Positions 35,071 to 43,772 of a DNA stretch of 64,000 nucleotides are shown here, piece after piece (position 1 is the first letter of the stretch; each line of letters starts with the position of its first letter). The notes under the pieces are model-generated. The model ran no database searches. It saw only the letters and a program-made list of their open reading frames with translations, and was not told the DNA's origin. Source of the stretch: Prevotella sp. (lineage in GTDB: Bacteria; Bacteroidota; Bacteroidia; Bacteroidales; Bacteroidaceae); NCBI GenBank assembly GCA_017458225.1, contig JAFTFX010000035.1, positions 1-64,000 of the forward strand, given 5' to 3'. The position numbers and the translations under genes are program-made.

Positions 35071-36579
35071 TCAATCTATTTCATTTGTTTTCTGCTCTTC
35101 CTGCGACATACTCAGCAGTTCGTCAAGCAGTTTTGTCACCGTCTCACTCTGCTTTTGTATCTCGTCGACCATGCGGTCTATCTCCTGCTGTTCCAAATCG
35201 GCTCCCTGATGGCACAAGGTGTTTACATCCTCATAGATAACGCTGACGGGCGGCATCATCTGATTGGTCATATTGTGCAGGAAAGCAGTCTTCATGCAAT
35301 CGGCCTCCTTTGCGCGCTTGTAGGCTGCCGTCAGTACCTCGCCTTGCTTATTCAGCGCAGAATTGAGTCTTTCCAGTTCATCCATGTGTAAGGCCAGTGC
35401 TTTCTGCATCTCCATGAAGTGGAGCTGAAGACGCCCCACCTCGTCATAGTGGCGACTGCTGGGTATCGGTTCATAGAAATGGCCTTCGGAAATGCGCTGG
35501 GCCGACTTTGTAAGGATTCTTAGTGGCAGCAGCTGTTTGTGAGCGATGGTACGGCAGAGCACCTGCAACAGCAGCAGGCCTGCAACGGCCAAAAACAGCA
35601 CAATGTATACCAAGCGATGATAGCTGCCGAAGATATCGGCCTCAGGATAGACAATGCCAATGCTCCACCCCAGCGGCTCCAACGAGCGTTCTGATACGGC
35701 AGAACGCACATAAGGCTTATAGAACACATACTTGTTAGTGCCTTCAGAACGAACCTGCTGATAGCCACTCTCGCCTGCCAGCATCGCCTTACCAACTCTT
35801 TGTACATCAGGATTATCGCTATACAGCGTAAAGACCGTATGATGGAAGAGTGCATTGCTGTCGGGATGGACGATGAACGAACCGTCGCTGCCAAGCATCG
35901 TTGCATAAGAGTGTGGAGACGGCTTGGCTGCCAGCACCACTTGAGACAGTTGTGACACAGACACATCAACAGCCAGCACACCTACTTTTGTTCCGTTCGG
36001 TCTGAAAATAGGCAAACTGAACGTGATGATTGCTTCTCCCTCAGCCTGTCCCTCCTTCAATGGATTGATCCAGCATGGCACACCTGTTTCTATAGGCTTG
36101 GTATACCACACTTGTTCCGTATACGGTACATTACCGAAAGTCTCTGACTGGATGATTGGGGATTTTGATGCCTCGAAGGCACCGCCATGTGTACGATGCA
36201 CGTATGCCATGAAATACTGACCACGCTCCTGATAATAGTAAGGTTCGAAAGCAATGGCACAACCCACTATATACGGATTGGTCTCCACCAGTTTCCTGCT
36301 ATAGACGAACATCCGGTCGGGCTGGTCGAGATGGCTCAGCACCTCCCAGTAGAAATTGCCTGCCGACTGTTCAGCACTCAGCAGGATGTTGTCCACCTGC
36401 TGTACGGTAGTCTCCAGTGTCTGCTCAGCCTTTTGCACAGCCTCATTCCTAACCCCTTTCCTTGAAAAGTGGAACATCACGCAAAGTGCTGCCGACAGCA
36501 ACAGTGCAATAGCCGCAACGACCATCAAACTGATTCGCGTAGATAATGTGTTGGTTAAGGTTTTAGGCAATCGTATCAT
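35071..36579 (-). CDS. Cache-HAMP sensor with degenerate HisKA and no ATPase domain
   Basis: A 502-residue protein of the same architecture as its neighbour up to HisKA: TM1, double-Cache, TM2, HAMP and coiled coil. The H box reads FLHNMTNQMMPPV where the neighbour has FIQNMTHQIRTPL, so N439 replaces the phospho-acceptor His. The protein ends about 65 residues later without any HATPase motif. Both losses together indicate a sensor pseudokinase rather than a sequencing break; there is no HATPase-like sequence before the next gene. It may form heterodimers with the intact kinase and tune it (inference). Promoter at 36587-36594. Confidence 0.85.
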   Translation of the reverse strand: MIRLPKTLTNTLSTRISLMVVAAIALLLSAALCVMFHFSRKGVRNEAVQKAEQTLETTVQQVDNILLSAEQSAGNFYWEVLSHLDQPDRMFVYSRKLVETNPYIVGCAIAFEPYYYQERGQYFMAYVHRTHGGAFEASKSPIIQSETFGNVPYTEQVWYTKPIETGVPCWINPLKEGQAEGEAIITFSLPIFRPNGTKVGVLAVDVSVSQLSQVVLAAKPSPHSYATMLGSDGSFIVHPDSNALFHHTVFTLYSDNPDVQRVGKAMLAGESGYQQVRSEGTNKYVFYKPYVRSAVSERSLEPLGWSIGIVYPEADIFGSYHRLVYIVLFLAVAGLLLLQVLCRTIAHKQLLPLRILTKSAQRISEGHFYEPIPSSRHYDEVGRLQLHFMEMQKALALHMDELERLNSALNKQGEVLTAAYKRAKEADCMKTAFLHNMTNQMMPPVSVIYEDVNTLCHQGADLEQQEIDRMVDEIQKQSETVTKLLDELLSMSQEEQKTNEID

Positions 36580-36586
36580 TTGAGCA

Positions 36587-36594
36587 CAAAAGTA
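36587..36594 (-). promoter_or_regulatory. predicted -7 promoter element of the sensor pair
   Basis: On the minus strand this reads TACTTTTG followed by TGC, 8 bases before the ATG at 36579. It directly abuts the terminator of the SusC/SusD operon. Confidence 0.55.
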
Positions 36595-36595
36595 T

Positions 36596-36635
36596 AAAAA
36601 AAGACAGAATAAGCAAAACTTATCTGTCTTTTTTT
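36596..36635 (-). terminator. intrinsic terminator of the fasciclin/SusCD operon
   Basis: AAAAAAAGACAGA (36596-36608) and TCTGTCTTTTTTT (36623-36635) pair, extended by ATAAG/CTTAT with a one-base bulge. The hairpin is flanked by an A run and a T run, giving termination in both directions, 46 bases after the SusD stop. Confidence 0.8.
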
Positions 36636-36681
36636 ATCTAAATCATCCCTTGTTTGCTATTTCAGCATTGGGAATGTCTGT

Positions 36682-38628
36682 TTATTTGAAGGGAAGATAC
36701 CAGTTATTCTGGTTACGCAGATTAACTGTGGGGTTCTTAAATGCCAGTTTCTGGGCAAACCATCTATTACCAAAGTCAGCGCCATAAAGGCCGTCACGAT
36801 TCTTATGACGAGCCAAACGCATCAAGTCGTAATAGCGGCTGCCTTCGAATGCCAATTCCAATGCATATTCATCGCAAAGCATATCTTCGATAGCATTGAT
36901 TGTGTCACGCTTAGTTGCACCAACAGTAGCGCCATACGTATCCTGTATCTCCTGCATCTTCAACCCCACCATACGATCGAACGTGTAGGGAGTGGTTCGA
37001 TTGGGCACATAAGACAGCTGAATAACATTCTCATTGGCAATCTTCTTCACCTCATACCTAATGTTACTTGTTGCCTGACCAGCACCATGTCCATGAATGC
37101 CACTATAGACAGTAATACCATTCGTGGTGATATAACGGTTAGCCAATGTCGATGCAGACAACAGCGGATATGTGGTCTGTAGCTTTAACCATGTTTCAGC
37201 AGTAATATAACTGTTGGAATAAATAGCTGCACAATACATGCCATATCCTATTCCATCTTTTAATATACCAAAGGCTGCATCAGGCATGTCCAGACGATTC
37301 AGAGCCTCTGCTAAGCGCAGGAGCACCGTACTCAAACGATAGAGAACCACATTTGCATTGTCATACTTCGTAATCCACTGCAATTGCTCACTGTTCACCG
37401 TTTGCTGATCAATAATATTGCGCAGGCGCATATCTCCCACCTTTGCCGCAGCTACTGTATTATAGTCCACATTAGAGGCATCTGCCCAAGTGTAATGATA
37501 GAACTCAGTAGAGTCCGACAATGTGTTCAGTACAGACGAAGGCTTTACCTGGATCTCCGAAATAAGCGGCAGACCCGACGAACGCTTAATGCCAGAAGCC
37601 TCATCTGGAGTGGCATAATAGTCTGCGCCAAAGATAAGCGGCAATTGGGTAGTATAGCCATACTGTTTAGTGGATGCCATCGGAATATAGGAAATAATAT
37701 CCGACACACTGTTCGTGGAGAAAATCTGACTCCAAGAATTCAGCGAGGTAACCAGCTTTGAATCAGGCAACTGTTCAGCAGGCATTCCGTCTTCCGTCTC
37801 TACCGACTTACTGCGCATCGTGGCAGTCATATTACCAGGAAGTTCAGACGACACCTCGTTCAAGTATTTGATGAAATGGAGAGCAGCATTTGAATAGTCT
37901 CCCACCTCCAGATACATATCACCCAAGACCACATCTACTGGAATGTAGCATCGTTTGGGAGAAAAATACTTCTGTGTGTTCGACCAGTTAGGTGTTCCGA
38001 CAGAAATGATGCTTGAAGGATAGCCTGCATCTGGTACGCTGTATCCCGAGAACTGCTCCAGATCAGGAGCCAGTTGGGCTACCATCTCACTGAGTGTCAG
38101 TTCTGGGAAATGGTTGTCGTTGATATCTGAAATCTGTGTCAATGGCTGGGTGTAGAATGGAACTTTTTTATAGTTGCGTCCCAACTGCAGGTAAGCCCAT
38201 GCACGAATAGCTTTCACTGCAGCATACTCATTGATAACCACGTTCCTTGAGTTAGTGGTCAGCGTCGTGTCACGATATGCAAGATAGTAGTTGCAGTTAT
38301 TAATGACCCTGTAATATACGTATGCACTATCATACTTATTCTCTGTTGTTGCCGAGAAGTCAGCCAGACGACGCAGGTTATTGTCAGTATAAGAAGTCGT
38401 CTCCAGCAAATCTCCACGCATCTCTCCCAACATCACATATTGGTCAGCCAGTCTCTGCATGGCCTCAAAGATGCCAAAAGAATAGAACAGCGAGTCAGTC
38501 TTCTCATTCATGTCAGGATTAAAGTCCTGACGTGTACTGTCAGATTCCAACATATCAGAACAAGAGGCCATAGCCAAAGTCAATAAACAATAACCAATAG
38601 CCGTTATCGTGTTTCTTATCTTCTTCAT
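36682..38628 (-). CDS. SusD/RagB-like nutrient-binding lipoprotein
   Basis: About 648 residues, starting at MKKIRNTI (38628); the frame extends to 38655. The lipoprotein signal ends in LAMASC. SusD hallmarks: helical TPR-like N-terminal part (IFEAMQRLADQYVMLGEMRGD, INEYAAVKAIRAWAYLQLGR) and a C-terminal DEYALELAFEGSRYYDLMRL segment. Surface SusD proteins bind glycan or peptide for the TonB-dependent SusC partner, here the gene just upstream at 38678-42001. It is the last gene of the operon, followed by a strong terminator. Confidence 0.88.
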   Translation of the reverse strand: MKKIRNTITAIGYCLLTLAMASCSDMLESDSTRQDFNPDMNEKTDSLFYSFGIFEAMQRLADQYVMLGEMRGDLLETTSYTDNNLRRLADFSATTENKYDSAYVYYRVINNCNYYLAYRDTTLTTNSRNVVINEYAAVKAIRAWAYLQLGRNYKKVPFYTQPLTQISDINDNHFPELTLSEMVAQLAPDLEQFSGYSVPDAGYPSSIISVGTPNWSNTQKYFSPKRCYIPVDVVLGDMYLEVGDYSNAALHFIKYLNEVSSELPGNMTATMRSKSVETEDGMPAEQLPDSKLVTSLNSWSQIFSTNSVSDIISYIPMASTKQYGYTTQLPLIFGADYYATPDEASGIKRSSGLPLISEIQVKPSSVLNTLSDSTEFYHYTWADASNVDYNTVAAAKVGDMRLRNIIDQQTVNSEQLQWITKYDNANVVLYRLSTVLLRLAEALNRLDMPDAAFGILKDGIGYGMYCAAIYSNSYITAETWLKLQTTYPLLSASTLANRYITTNGITVYSGIHGHGAGQATSNIRYEVKKIANENVIQLSYVPNRTTPYTFDRMVGLKMQEIQDTYGATVGATKRDTINAIEDMLCDEYALELAFEGSRYYDLMRLARHKNRDGLYGADFGNRWFAQKLAFKNPTVNLRNQNNWYLPFK

Positions 38629-38677
38629 AATCATTGTTATTTCCATGTTGATCATTTTATGTTTATTGTTTATTGCA

Positions 38678-41600
38678 TTACAGGTTCACCTTCAGACCCA
38701 TGGTAATCGAACGGCTATGAGCCAGATTACCAGCATCAATACCCTGATAGAGTACGCCGTTGCCTATAGAGAATTCAGGATCACTGCCCAGATATTTGGT
38801 GAAGGTCAGCAAGTTCTGTCCTTCTGCCCAAACGGTCAGGTTCTGAAGCCAAGTCCAAGAACCGGGAATAGGCACGCGATAAGACAGCTTTACCGTCTTC
38901 AAACGCAAATAGCTGCCATCCTCTATCCAACGGTCACTGAAGCGGCTGTTGCCCATAGGATCTCCGTATGCCAGTTTCGGCATGTCGGTCCGCTGTCCCT
39001 CATAGCGCCAGTAATTCAGAATAGCCACCTGTTGGTTATACAAATTCTTTCCTGAGTTCATCACCATACGCTGGTAATTATACACGTCATTGCCAAGACT
39101 GTAGTTAAATCCGACATTGAGTGTGAAGTCCTTCCAATTCACTGTAGCAAAGATATTACCATAGATGTCAGGATTCGGGTTGCCGATAATCGTCTTGTCA
39201 TTCTCATCAATTTTCCCGTCGCTGTTCAGATCGATGAAATGCATGTCACCTGCTCTGAAGTCGTGATGGATGCCTGCGTTATCTTCCATATAAAGATAGG
39301 TTCCGTTGCCTGCAGCTTTTGCTTCTGCATCAGATGCAAACACACCTGCCGTGCGATAGCCATAGAAGAGTGCAATAGGCTTTCCCACTGCGGTCAGGAT
39401 ATTGTCATCGCCATACACCGAAGAGGTATAGTCGCCATCAGGCAACTCTGTCACCTTGTTCTGATAGTGGCCTACCGATGCACCCACCTCAATGTTCCAG
39501 TTCTTCGTGACGACTGGTTTGAAAGTAACCGTTGTCTCAAAACCTTCATTCTCCAGTTTGCCGCCATTACTCCAATAGCGGTTGATACCACCGATAGGAT
39601 TCGAGAATTTCTGCAGCGTCAGCAAGTTGTCGGTTTTGTGGATAAAGTAGTCAAACTTCACGCCAATTCGGTTGTCAACAAAGAAACCCTGTAGTCCGGC
39701 ATTAAACTTCTTCGTGCTCTCCCACTGAATCTTATCATTACCGATATTCGTCAACTGAGCACCGATAGCAGAATTATTGAAGCGAACTGTCGTATAGCTG
39801 GTACGGGCAGCATAATTGCTGATGCCGTCGTTACCACTTATGTCGAAACCAGCATTCACACGCAAATAGTTGATGCCGCGACTTTTCGGGAACCATTTCT
39901 CATTGGTCAGCGCCCATCCTAACTGAACACTGGGGAAGAGAGCCCATTTCACACCGCCCAATTTCAAGCCATCGGCATTCTCACCAAAACGGCTATTAGC
40001 TTCTGCCAGCAGAGAGACGGTAGCGAAGTAGCGATTCAAGTAATTATAATCCACATTGCCATACCACTGTATCTGCTTCCACTCATCGTTTACGCCATTG
40101 ATATCACGATAGCCGGCCGAACTCAATGTAGGATTCTTGTCAGGAGTCTTACCAGTAGCCTGCACGCTCACATCATTGCAGTCGAAGGTGAAAATATTGT
40201 AACGTCCTCCCACAAAAGCGCCCACATAGTGTTCGCCCATCTGGCGTGACCAGTCGAGTTGCAGTTTACCAACAAAGTTATTTTCCTTTGCGAACATCGA
40301 CTGCGTCTTCGCATAGACACGACCCAATCCAGGAACATTAAACGACGGCACGCTGGTATAGGGGCGATAATAGCGCTGTGCATTACGGTTCAGTGTATAG
40401 CTCAGCATGGCAGTCAGGCTGAAGCCTTTGCCCATGTTATAAACAGGTTCCACACGCACATTGAAGAAGGTACTCTCCAGCTTGTTCTTATTGTCGCCAT
40501 TGGCATATTTCAGAACAGCAGTGGGGTTAGCCAAAGCATATTCATTGCCAAGCTGGACGAAAATATCATCATAGTCAGACAGCAAGTTTGAAGGGTTACC
40601 ATTATTGTCGCGCTGATAAGGCGAAACAATAGGTGACTTAATAAGCGACAACACAGTAGGCGCAACCACTGTTCCCGTTGTAAAATCTTCCGGCATACTC
40701 GTGTCCAATACATCGCTGTTCGTACGGGCAATCGAAATATCGAACTTAGTCTTCAGGTTCCACAGAATGTTAATGTCAGTATTGAAACGCACGTTCATAC
40801 GGTCGAAGTTATTCTCCTTAGCCGCATATTTGGCATTCACATATCCCACCGAAAGGTTGTACATACCAATATCGTCACCACCCTGCACGTTGATGCTATA
40901 GTTTTGAGTGACAGCATTTTTATACACCTCGTCCGACCAGTCGGTATCATTGTCATACTTATGCAACACATTCCAGAACTTTGTCGGATCCGTATTCAAG
41001 AAGCGGAAATCTATGTTTTTCTCAGTAATACCATCAATTGTTCCCAGCATTTCAGAAGCATAGGTGCGATACTGTGTGGCATTCATAACTTTCTGCAACT
41101 GGGGCAGAAACGTGACACCTGCCGACACGTTGGCATCAATGCGGGTAGCCATAGAGTGTCCGCGCTTCGTTTCAATCAGCACCACACCATTAGCACCACG
41201 CGCGCCATAGAGTGCCGTAGCATTCTTCAGCACGGTTATCTTCTCAATGTCATCGGGTGCAATGTTCGACAACATATTGTTAAACTGCCCGTCATGCAGC
41301 GTATAGCGGTCGCGCTGCATATCCAGTTCAATACCGTCGACCACCACCAACGGCTGAGCATCAGCCGTGATACTGTTCAAACCACGGATAAACATTGTTG
41401 CACCGCCATCGAGGACAGCCGATCGCATCACCGTGCGCATGTCGCCGCCCAGTTTGCTGGAAATCTCGTTATCCACCGTCACGCCAGCATTCTCCATTTG
41501 GCTTTCCGACTGTGCTGTATAGGCCATTTTCTGACTATACATCGGCTGATACTTGTCTTTCAGCATCTTGATGTTGATGACCTGTGTGGAATCTCCTGCT

Positions 41601-42001
41601 GTAATAGCCACTTGCTGTGACAGGAACTCAGGGGCATGCACATAGAGTGCAGTTGCAAAGGTGGGCACCTTGATACTGAAGGTACCGTCTTCCTCCGTCA
41701 TGGCCGTATAGCGTACGTAGCCCACTGCCTGTAGTTGAATACCCGACAAAGGTTTTTTCGTTGCCAGATCTACCACAGTACCTTTCAATGTTATCACAGG
41801 ATATGTGGCCACAGCCTCCTTTTTCACAGGCTTTTTGATGGTGATTTCTTCCTCAGCATCATCATCTTCACTCTGGGCGGAGGCAGGCAGTACAGCCAAT
41901 CCGAACGCTATCGAGCAGAAAAAGAGTCTCTGACTTGATTTCTGCATGAAATTAATTATAGTGCTCTTCATTTTCATTTCTTTATTACTAAGTTTATTCA
42001 T
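38678..42001 (-). CDS. SusC/RagA-like TonB-dependent outer-membrane transporter
   Basis: A 1107-residue frame; M9 (41977) is an equally good start, directly before the signal peptide (RLFFCSIAFGLAVLPASAQ). An acidic segment (SEDDDAEEE) and a KKPVKKEA linker precede a carboxypeptidase-regulatory-like domain (VITLKGTVVDLATKKPLSG), then the plug (GGATMFIRGLNSITADAQPL, VLKNATALYGARGANGVVLI) and a beta-barrel ending in MGLKVNL. It imports a ligand across the outer membrane with TonB energy, paired with SusD (36682). The first codons overlap the previous gene's stop by 8 bases, showing tight operon packing. Confidence 0.9.
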   Translation of the reverse strand: MNKLSNKEMKMKSTIINFMQKSSQRLFFCSIAFGLAVLPASAQSEDDDAEEEITIKKPVKKEAVATYPVITLKGTVVDLATKKPLSGIQLQAVGYVRYTAMTEEDGTFSIKVPTFATALYVHAPEFLSQQVAITAGDSTQVINIKMLKDKYQPMYSQKMAYTAQSESQMENAGVTVDNEISSKLGGDMRTVMRSAVLDGGATMFIRGLNSITADAQPLVVVDGIELDMQRDRYTLHDGQFNNMLSNIAPDDIEKITVLKNATALYGARGANGVVLIETKRGHSMATRIDANVSAGVTFLPQLQKVMNATQYRTYASEMLGTIDGITEKNIDFRFLNTDPTKFWNVLHKYDNDTDWSDEVYKNAVTQNYSINVQGGDDIGMYNLSVGYVNAKYAAKENNFDRMNVRFNTDINILWNLKTKFDISIARTNSDVLDTSMPEDFTTGTVVAPTVLSLIKSPIVSPYQRDNNGNPSNLLSDYDDIFVQLGNEYALANPTAVLKYANGDNKNKLESTFFNVRVEPVYNMGKGFSLTAMLSYTLNRNAQRYYRPYTSVPSFNVPGLGRVYAKTQSMFAKENNFVGKLQLDWSRQMGEHYVGAFVGGRYNIFTFDCNDVSVQATGKTPDKNPTLSSAGYRDINGVNDEWKQIQWYGNVDYNYLNRYFATVSLLAEANSRFGENADGLKLGGVKWALFPSVQLGWALTNEKWFPKSRGINYLRVNAGFDISGNDGISNYAARTSYTTVRFNNSAIGAQLTNIGNDKIQWESTKKFNAGLQGFFVDNRIGVKFDYFIHKTDNLLTLQKFSNPIGGINRYWSNGGKLENEGFETTVTFKPVVTKNWNIEVGASVGHYQNKVTELPDGDYTSSVYGDDNILTAVGKPIALFYGYRTAGVFASDAEAKAAGNGTYLYMEDNAGIHHDFRAGDMHFIDLNSDGKIDENDKTIIGNPNPDIYGNIFATVNWKDFTLNVGFNYSLGNDVYNYQRMVMNSGKNLYNQQVAILNYWRYEGQRTDMPKLAYGDPMGNSRFSDRWIEDGSYLRLKTVKLSYRVPIPGSWTWLQNLTVWAEGQNLLTFTKYLGSDPEFSIGNGVLYQGIDAGNLAHSRSITMGLKVNL

Positions 42002-43733
42002 CCTGTGGTTTCAAGATAAACGACCAAATACGCAAGTCACGCGAGTTATTCTGCAGTTGTGTCTTCAACAAGACGTTAATAGGCGATGTTATCTCAAGCA
42101 TTGGGCAGAATTCTGAACTCTTTGTGCTCAGTCCTGAGTAGCAGATAGGGAATTCAAACTCGCCCAGATACATGGTGTCGGTTTTTTCAGGATCATTCAT
42201 AAAACTGGTATTGTTCAAGTCCAGCTTCGATGGATTCCTGTCTGTAGACTTACCTGTTCTGTTATACTTTGCGCTGAAAGCATACGTAGCTTGGGTGCCG
42301 TCAGCCTTACAATAGTGCAACTTATAGTTAAACGGACTGGGGTTTTGGTTTACGCTACCGCCGACAGACAAGGGCAGGAATACGCAGTAGAACTTATACT
42401 TCGTTGCGCGCACGCCAGGCAACTTGATGAACACCGTAGGCAGTTTCTTCGATTCCTCTCCACCCGATGGCTGAATAATCTTGTACTTGAAGTTCAGATA
42501 ATCGGGGCCCAGAATGGTCATAGAAGAGTCGGTGACCTGAATGGTATTTTCATCATGGTCGAAACATTTCATAGTCGCACTGACAGGGAATATCTCAAGT
42601 TCTGGATTATACACTTCCTCCGGACGGTAGGCAAGGCTATCCACCATGTACACATAGCCGTTACTCATCAGTTTGGGCTCACCCACCAAGTGGTCGGTCA
42701 ACAGTTCCTGAGGATTCGACAGTTTTGTCTTGGTGGTAGCACGCAGCGTATCAAGTGCGAACTTCTTGTCCAGAATGCCCTTGTTGTAGGTATCGTTATT
42801 GCTGAAGAACAAGTTGTAGGCAATATACTGCTTCGTGATAGAGTCGGCCAGCAATTCGGTATTATTGATGGTAATCGACACGGTAGAGTCGGCTGACTTA
42901 CTATCATATTTCGTAATATCATCACTAACCGTCTTTGTGGCATACTTATAGATTTTCTTAATCTTATCATACATGTCTGTATAAGCCTCATCAGTAGGAG
43001 CAACGAAGACATACGAGCTATCCTCATTAGACAGGCTGGCCTTGATATGGTTTTTGTCCAACATGTAGTTGCTCACTGTGATCACTGAGTCCACATAGGT
43101 CTGTACGCCATTGACCATCGGGCCCTTTTCACTCTTAGAGATATCCAGTGTCCGTGTTTCACAGTTGATGATGTAGTCACGAATCTTGTCGAATCCCGTC
43201 CCCAACCTCAGATACTCATAGATACTCGGCCTAAAGGGCAGCACGCTGTCCAGCAGGTGCAGTGTACCGTTGGTGCCTGGGATATTCGTATCCAATACCT
43301 TCACGTCACCAAAAGTATAGGTGCCGTTACCAACAAACTGGTATCTTTTCTTGTTTCTCACAAACACGTTCGTATTCACATCACCAGAAGCCACATAGTT
43401 GAACTCAGCAATATGGTTATTGATGACCTGTGCCAGCAGCAGTGAGTCACTCAAATTCTTGTAATCATCCAGGTTGAGGTTGCTATTGACCGGAGCCCAG
43501 ATGGTGAACGAGCGCGGTTCCATCAGTTTTTGTTCAAAGCCTGTTCTCTTAATCAACTCCATGAAGTTTGACAGTTCAGGCTTCTGACTGATGTTCTCCC
43601 ACAGCGTCAGACTCGCGCCATTTGACGGATCAGACGAAGGCACCTCGTTGTAGTCATCAAAGTCGGTGCAAGATGCGGCAGTCAGCATCGTGGCTGCCAG
43701 CATCGTTATTCCTATATATTTATTTGTCTTCAT
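41994..43733 (-). CDS. fasciclin (FAS1) domain lipoprotein
   Basis: About 579 residues. The start is ATG 43733; the frame reaches a TTG at 43739. The lipobox is LTAASC. The first FAS1 domain is recognisable (SLTLWENISQKPELSNFMEL, then SFTIWAPVNSNLN), and a second one includes SSYVFVAPTDEAYTDMYDKI. A beta-rich C-terminal domain follows. FAS1 domains are adhesion or ligand-binding folds; in Bacteroidetes such lipoproteins sit beside SusCD pairs. It lies between the FAS1 gene at 43773 and SusC at 42001 in the same operon. Confidence 0.8.
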   Translation of the reverse strand: MKTNKYIGITMLAATMLTAASCTDFDDYNEVPSSDPSNGASLTLWENISQKPELSNFMELIKRTGFEQKLMEPRSFTIWAPVNSNLNLDDYKNLSDSLLLAQVINNHIAEFNYVASGDVNTNVFVRNKKRYQFVGNGTYTFGDVKVLDTNIPGTNGTLHLLDSVLPFRPSIYEYLRLGTGFDKIRDYIINCETRTLDISKSEKGPMVNGVQTYVDSVITVSNYMLDKNHIKASLSNEDSSYVFVAPTDEAYTDMYDKIKKIYKYATKTVSDDITKYDSKSADSTVSITINNTELLADSITKQYIAYNLFFSNNDTYNKGILDKKFALDTLRATTKTKLSNPQELLTDHLVGEPKLMSNGYVYMVDSLAYRPEEVYNPELEIFPVSATMKCFDHDENTIQVTDSSMTILGPDYLNFKYKIIQPSGGEESKKLPTVFIKLPGVRATKYKFYCVFLPLSVGGSVNQNPSPFNYKLHYCKADGTQATYAFSAKYNRTGKSTDRNPSKLDLNNTSFMNDPEKTDTMYLGEFEFPICYSGLSTKSSEFCPMLEITSPINVLLKTQLQNNSRDLRIWSFILKPQDE

Positions 43734-43772
43734 AATCAATTCTCAATTTTTAATTCTCAATTCTCAATTGAT

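Noticed and set aside
35071-36579. First Cache sensor as a frameshifted full kinase
   Set aside because: No HATPase-like sequence is found in any frame between its stop and the next gene, which starts 4 bases later.
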